Positions 43,630 to 55,114 of a stretch of 64,000 bases of DNA are shown here, in pieces. The stretch's first letter is position 1, and each line of letters begins with the position of its first letter. The stretch spans positions 27,826,043-27,890,042 of the forward strand of contig OX463849.1 in NCBI GenBank assembly GCA_949825065.1, read 5' to 3'. Both the position numbers and the translations under genes were made by a program. Under the pieces are notes generated by a model. It had not been told where the DNA came from and did not search any database. It saw only the letters and a program-made list of their open reading frames with translations. This DNA is from Odontocerum albicorne (lineage: Eukaryota; Arthropoda; Insecta; Trichoptera; Odontoceridae).

Positions 43630-44254
43630 TACATACGTTGAAATATTATTTCATAATTTTTCAGCTCCATAAGCTTTAACAATATAGCACCTGAAAACAC
43701 CACCATTTCTGCTAACGTTGCACTTTACATCCAACCAACATTTTCCCAACTCTCCCATCAGAACATTTTGGCGTGAAAATGGACCAAATAATAATAGCGG
43801 CAGTTTCAACGGAAATGTGAGAAAAGTTATTAATAATCCGCAAACAGATGTCAGTGTCGTTAAAATAACTGCATGGGAACGAGAAATAAAGGCTCTAGAG
43901 GATGAAAAGTTCTTTAACATAACGATTCGAAGCATGGTATAAAATTAACCCCCGAGGGCTAATTGTCGGAATTAAATAAAAAATACAATTTAAAATTAAA
44001 CTTTGGATACAACCGTTTAATTTTAAATTAAATTATTTTTACTTGTTTTACCGCACAGATAATTGTTTTCAATGGTTCAACAATTTAATTGTGTGCAGGA
44101 AATTCTAAAGAGAATCCGTTTAACTTCCATATATAGTATAACAATTTTAATCTATGTAGGCATCCAAAATAGGGTGTTTTTTTTAAATATATTGAATTTC
44201 TTTAAAGTAAAATGAGCTAAACTACATTTAGATTAGTTTTTTTTAATTCGTGTC
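43630..44254. other. unassigned stretch with a 75-codon frame
   Basis: The plus-strand frame 43718-43942 (containing PNNNSGSFNGNVRKVIN and WEREIKALEDEKFFN) is more protein-like than chance frames nearby but matches nothing I recognise. Confidence 0.25.
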
Positions 44255-44855
44255 CCTTAATGGAATGTCTCCATTGCATCTATTGAATATATGTCTAAGA
44301 GATGTTCCTTCAGATATTAAATAGTCAAACATTAAGATCGGTTTCTTCTTCGTCTAATTACCATAAATGATTGTTTCCCAATCGATTCCATTGAGCGGGT
44401 ATTATTTTCTCGTTGCAGGTCCTGTGTGTGGCGCGAAATTGTCTATATCTAAGTGTTATAGATATGGATGGCATGTGCAGCTTTAAAAAGCACTCGAGAA
44501 CAACCCTTATTATGAATATTTAAAAATATATAATGTTACACTACATTTCACCTAAACCTGATTGTGTTACTACCACATATCGAAAGATCTGCAAAGGTTT
44601 ATGTGTAGTCCGCCTCCTCTTGGTAAGTTTTCTGCGATTTTCTTACAAAATGTGTTTTTCTGAATATATATTATATTAATGCGGAATAGTTCTTCATCTA
44701 ATGGCCGCAGTCACAACATTCCTATCCTCACACTCCACTTTTATAATTTTATTTTGTATTATTTTTAGCCTGTTAATAATAGTGGGTTCGAATCCCGAGC
44801 TAGAGCGCCCATACGACGCTATATAAATTGTAATATTATTATTTTTAAGTAACAT
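44255..44855 (+). repeat. family N, copy 5
   Basis: Full-length: ATGTCTAAGAGATGTTCCTT, GATTGTTTCCCAATCGATTC, AAAAAGCACTCGAGAACAAC, CACATATCGAAAGATCTGCA, GGTAAGTTTTCTGCGATTTT, GGGTTCGAATCCCGAGCTAG and GACGCTATATAAATTGTAAT. Confidence 0.7.
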
Positions 44856-45212
44856 TAAAATTCTGGTGTTATATTTCTCACCTTATTTGAACAATTCGAT
44901 GATTTTAAATCTTGTTTTGGCACGCTTTCGTAGTCGATATGTTCGATATCCATAGCAATCCATAGGCCCCATCCTAGCTGTATTAAGTAGTCGATGTTTG
45001 TGTCAACAAACATATTCATAAATAAAAGTTAGTTTTGAAAACCTTACGCCGCTAGTACCGTTTGTTGAGCTAGTTAAAAACACATGCTCCAGCAGTCTAC
45101 ATGTCGGCATGTGTAAAATTTGTGTGAATTTTAAAGCTGAGTTATAAATAAATGCGGGTTTATTGATAGAAACATAATACGTATATATGTGTATAGTATA
45201 CAAATATGCATA

Positions 45213-45976
45213 TGAGGAGGTAACATTAAGAAAAGATCATGTCCATCGGACACAAAATATGAGTTGATTAAGCAGATGTTTTCTTACCGATGGTACGGAG
45301 CCGTTTAACATTTTCATTTAAATAAAAAAAGCACACAAATAATTTTAAAATCATAATAAAAAAACAGCATTTTTTTTCAAAAAGAATCTTGTTCAGGCTT
45401 CAAACCAATCAAAAAAAATCATGTCCGAATCGATCAATCATAACCTTCCGATTGTGTCTAACTTCATACCAGTTCACCAGCAACTGTCAGTTTTAAATAG
45501 TACGTGCAGTGTAATGTCATTATACAGCTTTATCTACCTACATATATTTATAGTTTTATAGTAATATTTCTTCTTATTTTGTAACACTTTACTTTTTTTA
45601 TTTGATTAAAATTAAAATAAATTACTCTATGTATAGTACCAATTTTTTTTTTTATTATTTTTTGCAACACCTGTACTATATAATATTTTTGAAATCGAAC
45701 AAAAAACATCATGTCCCAGACCGGTTCAATAAAAAAAGATTAAAGTAGAATTGTTCACTCAAAAAGGATCATGTCCATATTTTAAACTAGAATAACTATT
45801 TTAATTATTATGATTCGATTTTAAACAACAAATCAAGTCCCTTTAAGCGATTTTAAGGATTTCAGATATTTTTAAGAATTATTATGTCATATATTTTTTA
45901 ATGCAAACAGTTTTTTGCGATTTCTCAACATTCTGATTTGGTACACATGTTCTTTTTTTTTAATATTACCTCCTCA
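45213..45976. mobile_element. TA-flanked DNA element with about 25-bp terminal inverted repeats
   Basis: Left end TA|TGAGGAGGTAACATTAAG and right end AATATTACCTCCTCA|TA are inverted repeats. Inside, ATCATGTCC occurs four times in the same direction (about 45236, 45418, 45708, 45767), mostly after an A-rich run. No transposase frame survives. TA duplication suggests a Tc1/mariner-like mobiliser, but the end sequence is not one I know. Confidence 0.7.
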
Positions 45977-46039
45977 TATATCCTGAAATTGTATATATAT
46001 TTCAAGGTTATGCAAAATAATATATTTAGACATAAACTA

Positions 46040-46960
46040 GGACCAATATTATGGCTCAATCCTCGGTAACGCGTGGATTAGAAAAGATCAATTCACCTCA
46101 CGACTGTGCACAGTTACAACAGGACCTAGACTCCCTAGTCTCCTGGAGTGAGCGAAATCAATCATCTTCTGTTCAACATTAATAAATGTGTCTGTGTATC
46201 TTATAGTCGATCATTTTCACCAATCCACCATCAGTATACTATACAGGGAGTGGCACTAAACAGAGTATCTGAATTCAAGGATTTGGGCGTAACCTTCTAT
46301 GTCGGACTCACGTTCGTTAACCATGTCTCACGTTTGATATCGGACTGTTACAAACTACTCGGTTTTATAATGAGAATATCAAGAGAATTTAACAGCACCG
46401 ATATCCTCCGAAACATATATAATTATCTAATTAGAACCAAATTAGAATATGCATTTATGGTTTGGGCTCCTCATCAGCTCAAATATAAAAACAATATAGA
46501 ACAAATACAAAAAAAAATCCTCAGATATCTATGGTACAGAACAAAGGGCGATTACCCAAAATATGCTCACCATGCCGAACTTCTCACGGCGTGTAACTAT
46601 AGAAGCCTCGAAACAAGAAGGCAAGAATCCATTGCGATATTCCTAATAAAGGTTTTTCAAGATTCTTTTAACTGTCCCGCGATTCTAGAAGCACTAAGTT
46701 TATATGTACCCAATAAATATAGCCGTGCAAGGAATCACCCTCTGTTCTACATACCAACTTACAGGACGAATATCATGGCTAAACACTCAGTCACGCGTGG
46801 TATAGAGATATTGAACCAACTGAATGACACAGTTGATATATTCTCGGTACAGTCTAGCAGTATGAGAAGAATCCTGGCTGATATTATTCCTAACGAATAA
46901 GCTAACGCTAGGAGCAGACCCTCTTTGTGTAACAGGAGAAATCCGTGCAAAGTGGATAAA
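46040..46960 (+). mobile_element. CR1/Jockey-like RT C-terminal region, best copy
   Basis: A 250-codon frame (46148-46900) reads NINKCVCVSYSRSFSPIHHQ, EFKDLGVTFYVGLTFVNHVS, RLISDCYKLLGFIMRISREF, YNYLIRTKLEYAFMVWAPHQ, KILRYLWYRTKGDYPKYAHH, ELLTACNYRSLETRRQES and VTRGIEILNQLNDTVDIF. This is the thumb and C-terminal region of Jockey/CR1-type pol; the upstream LQQDLDSLVSWSE lies in another frame before it. A repeated piece of the same tail (46960-47040) follows. It is the source type of the two decayed copies in the duplication. Confidence 0.85.
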
Positions 46961-47079
46961 AAAAAAATTAGAGATACTGGACCAATTGAGTGACAAAGTG
47001 GATATATTGTGGCAACGTCTAGCACAATGAAAAGAATCCTCTATAGTATTTTTTTACTCGAATAAGAAATAACCAAACC

Positions 47080-47240
47080 CACATCGAGCTACACATGGTC
47101 ACAAGCAAAGGTTCCTTTACCGCATCATTACTGGTGATGAAAAATGGTTTGAAAACTATATACATTTTTTGGAACACCTATGTTCTCGTATATATGGGAA
47201 AGATCTAGACCCATATGGGGGGAGGAGACACGCAAGCATT
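47080..47240 (+). mobile_element. mariner transposase fragment
   Basis: 47103-47156 encodes KQRFLYRIITGDEKWFEN, the block around the first catalytic Asp of mariner transposases (HRIVTGDEKW). No terminal repeats or further transposase sequence are recognisable on either side. Confidence 0.65.
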
Positions 47241-47659
47241 ACAACCCCAAACAGAGGGAGCTTCACCAAACAGTTTTTCTGGGCAGGTAGCGGGGGGAGG
47301 GTGTTGACTTAGCGGGGGGAATCCCCAAATAAAATATTAAACTTACATGACTTGACGGGAATAGAGCTTCTGCGGCATACATCACCATGATATGGCACGC
47401 GTGCCTTCTTTACTACTTTTTAAAAATTGTTTATCATAATTTGAAGAAAGAAAAACCATAAATTATTTTGGCCAGTAAAACTTCGAGTAGGAGATGCTGG
47501 AGTGGATAAATTATGTTTACTTTCTAAGCTGATCGTGATTCAAACATCAAGTCTTAATGCTTCATATGCACTCTCGGTCTAAACGGGGCTCGCTCCATTG
47601 GATCGTAGGTGACGTCCGCCTTCCCTCAATCTCAGAGATGAACCCTTGCGCGGTCCTGA

Positions 47660-48319
47660 AGGCGGAAACATACTATTGTGGCGTGGTGTGTCGTGGCGTG
47701 CCGTAATGATATCGGAACCATAAATTTTGTATGGTTAGAGTCACATTACTATGGAGCCTTGTGTCGCAACGCACTGCGTCGTGACGGCGATCGCTCGGTT
47801 TCGATCTGCGTCAGAGCAGTGGAGGGGGTTATGGCGCGTCACGACACGCTACGCCAATATGTTTCTAGTATGATGACACATTATCGACTATCAGCTGTTG
47901 GGTGCGCACGTGTACATTTTGCAAGCAAGTATTTCTTCGAGAAATAGAATAGAATGTATTTCTTCAAATTGTGTTTTGGTCTCTCTAAAATAAAGATGCA
48001 ATCTTTCTTCATCGCTCTCTAGTTCTTGTGCTAGACATATTCGCCTTTACTTCTTGGTATATTTAATGGATGAACCCAATACCTACTATTTTTCTTGTTT
48101 TTTTCAAGTAGTTTTAACATAACCAGAAACAAAACATCTTCAAAATCACTATCCGAATCGGACGAAAGCATTGTAGGTGCGCGTACACTCCAAAGGCCAC
48201 GGCTATATTGCTTCGAAAACACGTCAAAGCGTGCCCCGACACGACAGATAGATGTGCACGCTCGCCGTCACGACAGAATGCGCCACGACACAACACGCCA
48301 CAATAATATGTTTCCGCCT
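47660..48319 (-). mobile_element. non-autonomous PIF/Harbinger element
   Basis: Terminal inverted repeats of about 37 bp: AGGCGGAAACATACTATTGT at the left, ACAATAATATGTTTCCGCCT at the right. A TGA 3-bp duplication flanks them (47657-47659, 48320-48322). Harbinger elements characteristically duplicate 3 bp. On the minus strand 48031-48222 reads SSDSDSDFEDVLFLVMLKLL followed by RYWVHPLNIPRSKGEY, which matches the N-terminal 'RRYWVHP...R...GEY' of HARBI1-type nucleases. The DDE catalytic part is absent. Subterminal sequence (CGTCGTGACGGCGA type) is also inverted on both sides. Confidence 0.88.
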
Positions 48320-48324
48320 TGAGC

Positions 48325-49025
48325 CTGCCTACAGGCTCAGTTGTTAATTTAGCAATATCGTTCATCATCATCTTCCGTGGGACGACACATATTTATTTCC
48401 TTGTATCGGGGCGTGCCTCGGCTCCCCGTGGATGCACTGAAGCTATTGGACTAACCAATTTATCTCCGGCCATGGAAGTTTTAATGTCAAACTCTTTAAC
48501 TTCAATCTTGTACCTTCGTCTTGTTTTAATTTCTGCGGCCATCTGGGTTAATCCGCAGATCACATTTTGTGGTACAGCGATGATAATCAAGTCAATAATT
48601 TCCGAAGAGATCTCCACTCAGCCTTATATCGGTTCATTTTCGGACCAATCACTCCTATCAAGTTGCCTCAAATGATAGATTTGCTGCATTCTATTTTTTG
48701 TGAGAGTACTGGCTACTAAACTGTTTAAACTCCATGTAATAAACCGCTTTATAAGTATATTTACTGCTCTGCGTGTCATTTTCAATCTCCTGTGATTGTC
48801 GGACCTTAAGTCTGCCATCGCTACTATTCTTCTTATACTCCGATGTGTCGCCACCGGAGAAGTCTCTTTGGGCAGTTCCTTCTTCGTCTCTACATGACAT
48901 CGCGTTACAAAAAATAAAGAAGATTTCAATATCTAGTGCAACTCGCGCTGGAGAGATGCATTTTTTGGATGAGGAATGCAGACACCCCATATCAGCGGGA
49001 GTGGTGGTGGAAACGAACTGAACTT
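48325..49025 (-). repeat. unclassified repeat family K, copy 1
   Basis: About 700 bp collinear with 51790-52475: CGTGGATGCACTGAAGCTAT, TGGTACAGCGATGATAATCA, AGTATATTTACTGCTCTGCG and AACTCGCGCTGGAGAGATGC. The minus strand shows two overlapping frames of 60-100 codons (one reading EIIDLIIIAVPQNVICGLTQ). They are partly kept in copy 3, so K may derive from a coding element. Family unknown. Confidence 0.6.
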
Positions 49026-49039
49026 AATTGAACTGCTCT

Positions 49040-49235
49040 TATTATCTGCAGATCACATTTTCTGACACTGTGATGATAATTGAGTCATAATTTCCGATGG
49101 GATCTGCATTTAGCTTTATATAGGCATATCTCCGGAACGATTAGCTACTCCAATTTATTGGCATCAAAGAATAGTTTTGTTGCAGTCGTAATTTCCTACA
49201 AAAGTACTGAAAAAACTGTGATTTATTTGAACTAC
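49040..49235 (-). repeat. family K, copy 2 (partial)
   Basis: Repeats the middle of K: GCAGATCACATTTTCTGACA, GTGATGATAATTGAGTCATA and GCATCAAAGAATAGTTTTGT. Confidence 0.6.
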
Positions 49236-49364
49236 AGACCTTCAACGGCTATAAAAGTACATTAAAAGTAAAAATAAATGGAAAATTTTACAGCACCATT
49301 TAAAGAGCAGACCTCTTATGGGCGCTCTTACTCGAGATTTATGTTATATTATAATTATAATAGA

Positions 49365-49996
49365 TTGCCACATGGCAATCAATCCGCCAGGTTGTACTGT
49401 GTGCAATGATAGCGTAATATGATGCAAAGTCTGCTTCTTAGAAATCTATACTGGCTTAAGTGTCAGGTTGTACTGTGTGCAATGATAGCGTAATATGATG
49501 CAAAGTCTGCTTCTTAGAAATCTATACTGGCTTAAGTGTCAGGTTGTACTGTATGCAATGATAGCGTAATACGATCTAAAGTCTGCTTCTTAGAAATATA
49601 TGCTGCCTTAAGTGTCAGGTTGTGATGTGTGCAATGATAGCATAATACGATTCAAAGCCTGCTTCTTAGAAATATATACTGGCTTAAGTGTCAGGTTGTA
49701 CTGTGTGCAATCATAGCATAATACGATGCAAAGTCTGCTTCTTAGAAATATATGCTGCCTTAAATGTCAGGTTGTGATGTGTGCAATGATAGCGTAATAC
49801 GATGCAAAGTCTGCTTCTTAGAAATATATGCTGCCTTCAGTGGCAGGTAGTACTGTGTGCAATGATAGCATAATACGATGCAAAGTCTGCTTCTTAGAAA
49901 TATATGCTGCCTTAAGTGTCAGATCGTGATGTGTGCAATGATAACATAATACGATGCAAAGTCTGCTTCTTAGAAATCTATACTGGCTAAAGTGTT
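49365..49996 (+). repeat. 76-bp minisatellite, 8 units, seeded by a SINE S tail
   Basis: Units start at CAGGTTGTACTGTGTGCAAT: 49388, 49464, 49540, 49616, 49692, 49768, 49844 and 49920, exactly 76 bp apart. Just before the first unit is AGATTGCCACATGGCAATCA, the SINE S body, and the first half of each unit is the SINE S tail. Confidence 0.96.
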
Positions 49997-50054
49997 GCGA
50001 ACGGATTGATTTCGACCTCTTTTATCGCTTTGTATTCAAGTCCCTACTGTGATG

Positions 50055-50590
50055 TCTCCACAGATTTTTTCAAATCTATGTCTGAGAAATGACTCTTCTG
50101 AGAGTAGTAAAACTTCAAGGTCGACTATCTAATAAATTACCTGTTTCAAATTGCATTATAACAGAGCTTTTATTGTTGCTGGTCCTTAGAAGCTTTTAAA
50201 GACAGGTTGTTAAGAGGTTTTATCCAAATAATGATGTTATATGAACACTAAACAATATTCTACATTACGTCTAAAACCGCATATGTTATGGTCACATATT
50301 GGAAGATTTACAAATATTTCTTAATAGTTCGTCTTCTTTTGATAAGTTTTATTTGTTTTTGTTACCAAATATGTATTTCTAAACATGTGCAGATGCGGGA
50401 AAGTATCTAATATAAATGCCACAACTATCACTTTCGAATCCTTACACTCAATTTATATAAAAAAATGTAATCTTATTAATCTATCAATAATTGTGGGCTC
50501 GAATCTCAAGCTAGAAATCTCTTGAAGAGAGAGAGATTGCTATCTAAACGGCACTTTATAGATTTACCTTTTTTTTTTTTTATTATTATA
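50055..50590 (+). repeat. family N, copy 6
   Basis: CTATGTCTGAGAAATGACTC, CACATATTGGAAGATTTACA, TTGTGGGCTCGAATCTCAAG and a TTTATTATTAT end. The middle AAGCACT block is missing or diverged. Confidence 0.62.
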
Positions 50591-51068
50591 AAAATAGAGT
50601 ATAAACAATTTATCAGCTTTAGTATTTTGAAAAATGTTGTTAAGTATTCATAGTTAACCCGTGTTCCACTCAAATAATAGTTAAGTGTGGAATTAATTGA
50701 ATTCAAACTCATACAACCCGTAGTGGTTCAGTAATCCAGCTTACCGTGGTCCATTCATTATGGAATAATCTCGACTGTTAGAATTACAATTAGTTGTCAG
50801 GAACATCAAGGGGAATCAATGGCTGGAAATCGAAGAATGATTTATTTGGAGTTAAGTTTCAACTCGAGATAATCATACACACAAATTAAAGGATATATTT
50901 AACATATGGCGTAGTTTAGCATCGAAGATTCACCCTTGGTAAATTCAGGTTTGGGGGGACCTCTCTAATGCAGAGTTTTTCAAATCTCAAACATGATCAT
51001 CCGACAAAAACATGGCCCGGTCTTAATTGAAAATAATCATAATCCATCTGGTTTAGTTTCAAGTATTC
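50591..51068. other. unassigned stretch
   Basis: No element recognised. Confidence 0.3.
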
Positions 51069-51295
51069 TCCGTAACACTTTATAGTTGATAAGACGCTTG
51101 TATCCCAACTCAGGGGATGCGAATTCGATTCTCGACGGAACCCAGATTTTGAAAAAAAGATTCCAGTCTGGTTTTCACTTAAAGCATGTTTAACATATTT
51201 CTGGTTGGCTGGAAATAATTGTTTCATGGCAATAAGCTCACCAAGTTGTACTATATAGAACGAAAGTGTAATACAATACAATACGATCATTGACG
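51069..51295 (+). mobile_element. SINE S, copy 4
   Basis: CCGTAACACTTTATAGTTGA (decayed A box), GCGAATTCGATTCTCG (B box), AAAGATTCCAGTCTGGTTTT, TTCATGGCAATAAGCTCACC and a tail ending AATACAATACAATACGATC. Confidence 0.72.
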
Positions 51296-51690
51296 GTGAG
51301 AAAGAAGGAAATCAACGTGATAGATGCCTTCAAGATGTGGTGTAAGATACGGATACTCCGTATCCCATAGGCAACAAGGCGCACTAACGTTTCTATCATC
51401 CAACAATATTAGATTACTGAAAGATTTTAAACAACATGCAGAAAAAGGATCTCAACGTACTTTAGGTATGTCGCTAGAAAGAATAATGAAAGAATAGAGA
51501 AGTTGGCGATAGTTGAGGGAAGATGAGCAAGAGGAAGGTATTCTATGAGATGGATGGATTTATAAAGGAGATAACAAGATCTTATTTAAGCACTGCATTC
51601 AACATGTAGACAGGTGGTGCATCGAGTTTGAGACATAACAGAGGTCCATGACGCTCAGGATCGAACACACGATGAAGAAAAATGATATGT
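51290..51690 (+). mobile_element. non-LTR C-terminal fragment (family J, copy 2)
   Basis: Plus-strand pieces: DAFKMWCKIRILRIP-like, YVARKNNERIEKLAIVEGR-like, MRWMDLxRRxQDLI and SALNMxTGGASSLRHN-like. It is longer upstream than copy 1 at 3.6 kb, equally broken, and inserted right after a SINE S tail. Confidence 0.6.
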
Positions 51691-51789
51691 CTTCACCCCT
51701 TTACAATACATTTAATTGGCGTACTCCACTTTTGACAAAAATAACACAAACCTGCGATGAAAAAAACTGTTTTCAAAGTACGACTCTTA

Positions 51790-52475
51790 TCTTTGTCTTT
51801 TTGTGTGCTGAAATAAATCGTCATCCGCCGTGGGAAGACACATTTCATTTTTTCCTTGCATCAGGGTGCGCCCCTGCTCCTCGTGGATGTATTTAAGCTA
51901 TTGGACTAGCCAATGTATCTCTGACCATGGCAACAAAACGACAAGCTCTTTAGCATTCAACAATGCCCCTATTGTTCGTTTTGCGCCCATCTGGATCAAA
52001 ACGCATGTTACATTTTATGGTACTGCGATGGTAATCAAGTCATCAATTTCCGAGAGATCTCCAGCCAACCTATGAGTACATCGGTTCATCTTCGGACCGA
52101 TTGGCAAATCCGATCTAGTGGCATCAAAGAATGGTTTTGCTGCATTCAAATTGTTCTGTGAAAGTGCTGACAACTTGCTAGTTGGAACTCCAGGCCTTAA
52201 GCCGTTTTACAAGTATATTTATTGCACTGCGAGTCATTTTCCACTTCCCGTAATGTTGGACCTTACGTTCGCAACTATTCTTTTCAAACTCAAATTGTGT
52301 CACCACTGTAAAATGAGTCCATTTAGACAGTTCTCTTATGGTCACTATATGACGTCGCGCTCATAAAAAAATTAATATTTCGATCTTTTAGTGTATCTAG
52401 ATCGCGCTGGATGGAGAGTTATTTTGTCCCCCATAACAGTGTGGGTGGGGGTGGGATTGAAATAAACTGAATTGC
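51790..52475 (-). repeat. family K, copy 3
   Basis: Collinear with 48325-49025 (CTCGTGGATGTATTTAAGCT, TGGTACTGCGATGGTAATCA, GGCATCAAAGAATGGTTTTG, TATTGCACTGCGAGTCATTT, TCGCGCTGGATGGAGAGTTA). Both full copies end in a G-rich run before AAATAAACTGAATTG or AACGAACTGAA. Confidence 0.6.
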
Positions 52476-52689
52476 TGAAATAAAAAAAACACTTAAAATA
52501 TCATATCACGTACAATTTTTCCACAAAAATTAAATAAATTTTCAACTTGTGGTTTACAGCATACATAATATATGTCAGCGCTCTTAGTAACAATATTCAG
52601 TGGAAATAATACTATTTGATTTTTTTTGTAAATATATTCAGTATTCGCCATAGAAAATGTTTTTTTGGTCATTTTTTGCCGTTAAATTC

Positions 52690-53215
52690 TATAGCGTTAC
52701 ATTGGCATGTTTTAAACAGTGACTGAAAGAAACTTGTATTTTCAAGTCAGTAATATAACGTGTTTCATTGTGTGAATACTCGTACATACCGTCGAGCCGT
52801 TTCCCTGTCAAGGTTGAAAGGAGAGGGTGCCAAATGTTCCTATTGCGACACCCGTATTTCACTTATTCACTACCCATAAGCCTTTTCATGCAGTTCATAG
52901 GGCTTCTATAGCCCTTATTTTTTCTTTTTTTTTAAATCATTCACTTGATACAACCATACTTGATAATATTCAGCGTTTTTCCGATCATGGATGTGCGCTA
53001 CGCTCAAGCAGACGTTTTTTATTGGCTTTCGCAGTTCATCGCTTTCCTTTTTTTCGTCCTTCTATACTGTCCATGCAGTAAGACTATGGAACATGTAACC
53101 AACTAACCAACTTATGTTAGACTCGCTCCGTCTCTAGCATGTTTTAAAAAGCGACTGGAAAACTCTTAATTTCAAGTCAGTAATGTACGAGTAACACGTT
53201 TAATTCCCAAATCCC
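52690..53215 (+). mobile_element. LINE 3' ends, two in tandem
   Basis: 52830-53110 encodes HAVHRASIALIFSFFLNHSL, FSDHGCALRSSRRFLLAFAV and HRFPFFRPSILSM, the closing 'DHxxTRSSxxFLLxxPxHRxxFFxxSFxVxAxRLWN' of CR1/Jockey-type pol. Both this unit and the one before it end with the same 3' tail, TTTCAAGTCAGTAATRTA (52740, 53170). A third tail is at 57094. Confidence 0.72.
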
Positions 53216-53219
53216 CTCT

Positions 53220-53852
53220 CTTTCATCCCTTTATTTTGCCTTTGATTGGTGATACATCACTTTTATTTATACTATCTATATATTTCTTGAATTTCGTATA
53301 GGGAAACAATGATTCAAATATTTTCGACGACCATGTAACTTCCTTTATATATGATATTTTGTCTGAATGGCTGGAAGACTCTGTCTGCTGGCAGTAAGCT
53401 TGAAAGATTGTTTAACAATTTAGTTTAAAATAAATAAATACATTTTATTTGCTAAAAATACCACTGCATGTTGTGGAAAAATATGTAGTGAAGAAGAACT
53501 GAGCACAGTTAAGGATTCAGAAACCCAAAATAATACCAATTATATTATCAAAGAAAAATTTTGTGAAACAAAATTTGGCAGTATAATAATTTTCAAGGTG
53601 TCGTCTCGAGTCGGAGATCGACCACCATCATGACAACCCTTATCATGTTCAATGTAACCTGAAAGAACTGAGTAGTACTGTACCTAAATCTCTCCCGTAA
53701 TTTCTAAAGTCGAAAGATATGGCGTTTCCCTATTCCACGTTTGCCATTTATTGGACCACGGACGTTAAAATTAATATTTAACTTGACTTGATCGAAATCT
53801 CGCGCTCGCTTCGACCTTATTTGTAAGATAAGGCTAATATTATTTACTTCGC
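53220..53852. other. unassigned stretch
   Basis: AT-rich; no element recognised. Confidence 0.3.
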
Positions 53853-53865
53853 AATAGATAAGGCA
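53853..53865. other. target-site duplication, left, of H2
   Basis: AATAGATAAGGCA, repeated at 54850-54862. Confidence 0.92.
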
Positions 53866-54849
53866 TAATGTATTTACCATACAAGATATGTATACCAATG
53901 GAAAAACACAAGTAAGAAAAACACAAGTAAGATCACATGAATTTCCAATTAAAGTGGGGGTGCACCAAGGATCTGTCCTCAGTCCACTGCTGTTCATAAT
54001 TGTCATGAATTATCTAAAAAACCATGAAATGAACGGTATCCTTAAGACTTTGCTTTTTGCAGATGATGTAGCACTGATATCAGATAACCATTGTGACTTG
54101 CAGAGCAGCCTGTAGAGACGGAGAAAAATGGCTTAAAAATTAGTAGGAAAATGACAGGATATCTGTACCTGCAATTTGAAGACACAAATGCCACAACTCC
54201 TTCAATGCAACTAAATGGGGAAATATTAGCCGGCTGTGACTCATTTAAGTATCTGGGCTCACTCATTCACAAAGACGAAGGGTGCGCCGCGGATCCTGAC
54301 CATAGAATAAGTGCGGGATGGAGGAAATTCAGATCGGTAACAAGAGTCTTGTGTGACCCAAAAATGCCTATAAAACTGAAAGGAAAGGTATACCAGACTG
54401 TCGTTAGACCCGCAATTATGTATGACTCAGAATGCTGAACTATGTACAGCTCCTACTCTAGGCAACTTGGAACAGCATAAATGCGAATACTTCGGTGGTC
54501 TGCAGGAGTATCACTGAAAGATAAAATTAAAAGCTCACGCATTCGTGGTAGCCTGGGAGTCACTGACATAAATAGTAAGTGGGAAGAGCGACAGCTGAGA
54601 TGGTACGGGCACATAAGACGGAGACCACCAGACCATACTGTAAAATCAGGCAATGTCTGTGGATCTTCTACGACAGCCGTCCAAAGGAAGACCAAAGAAC
54701 TCCTAGATGACTCAATGCTCCAAAATCCTGCAGAGAAACGACCTAGATGAAAGCGACACCCAGAACCGAAGAATATACAGCCTGAGAACGAGAAGAGCCG
54801 ACCCCAACAGCCTACCTAGGCAATGAGTTGGGACAGTGCCAGGAAGAAG
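53866..54849 (+). mobile_element. RTE-like retrotransposon H2, 5'-truncated
   Basis: Blocks: FPIKVGVHQGSVLSPLLFII, LLFADDVALISDNH (FADD intact), GYLYLQFEDTNATTPSMQLN, SFKYLGSLIHKDEGCAADPD, AGWRKFRSVTRVLCDPKMPI, KLKGKVYQTVVRPAIMYDSE, MRILRWSAGVSLKDKIKSSR and ERQLRWYGHIRR, with the end near RRADPN. The frame is split in three (stops near 54114 and 54437, and a shift after GHIRRR). It lacks the endonuclease and the 5' part of RT. The 3' end GCCAGGAAGAAG and 13-bp duplications fix its borders. Confidence 0.9.
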
Positions 54850-54862
54850 AATAGATAAGGCA
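54850..54862. other. target-site duplication, right, of H2
   Basis: AATAGATAAGGCA, identical to 53853-53865. Confidence 0.92.
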
Positions 54863-55114
54863 AATATTTTTTCGAGAAAAACAAAGTACAACCTCGTACA
54901 ACTTTGTATTTACGTACACCAAATGTTTCGTGTTTCACAGCTTGGGAATCACTGATGTAAAGCAACGAAATTAATATTGACTATAGAGAATTATTGATTC
55001 GCGAAGAAGTAAGAAAAGGTGTTTTGTTCGAATACAACAAGATGTCTGGATTCTCTCTTCTAAGAAAGATCTGGCGTAGTTTTATTAATTTTATAGGTAG
55101 CTATAGGCACATAT

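Noticed and set aside
43718..43942. Possible host exon
   Set aside because: The frame is only 74 codons with no recognised domain or clear splice-site pair, so it is left as unassigned.
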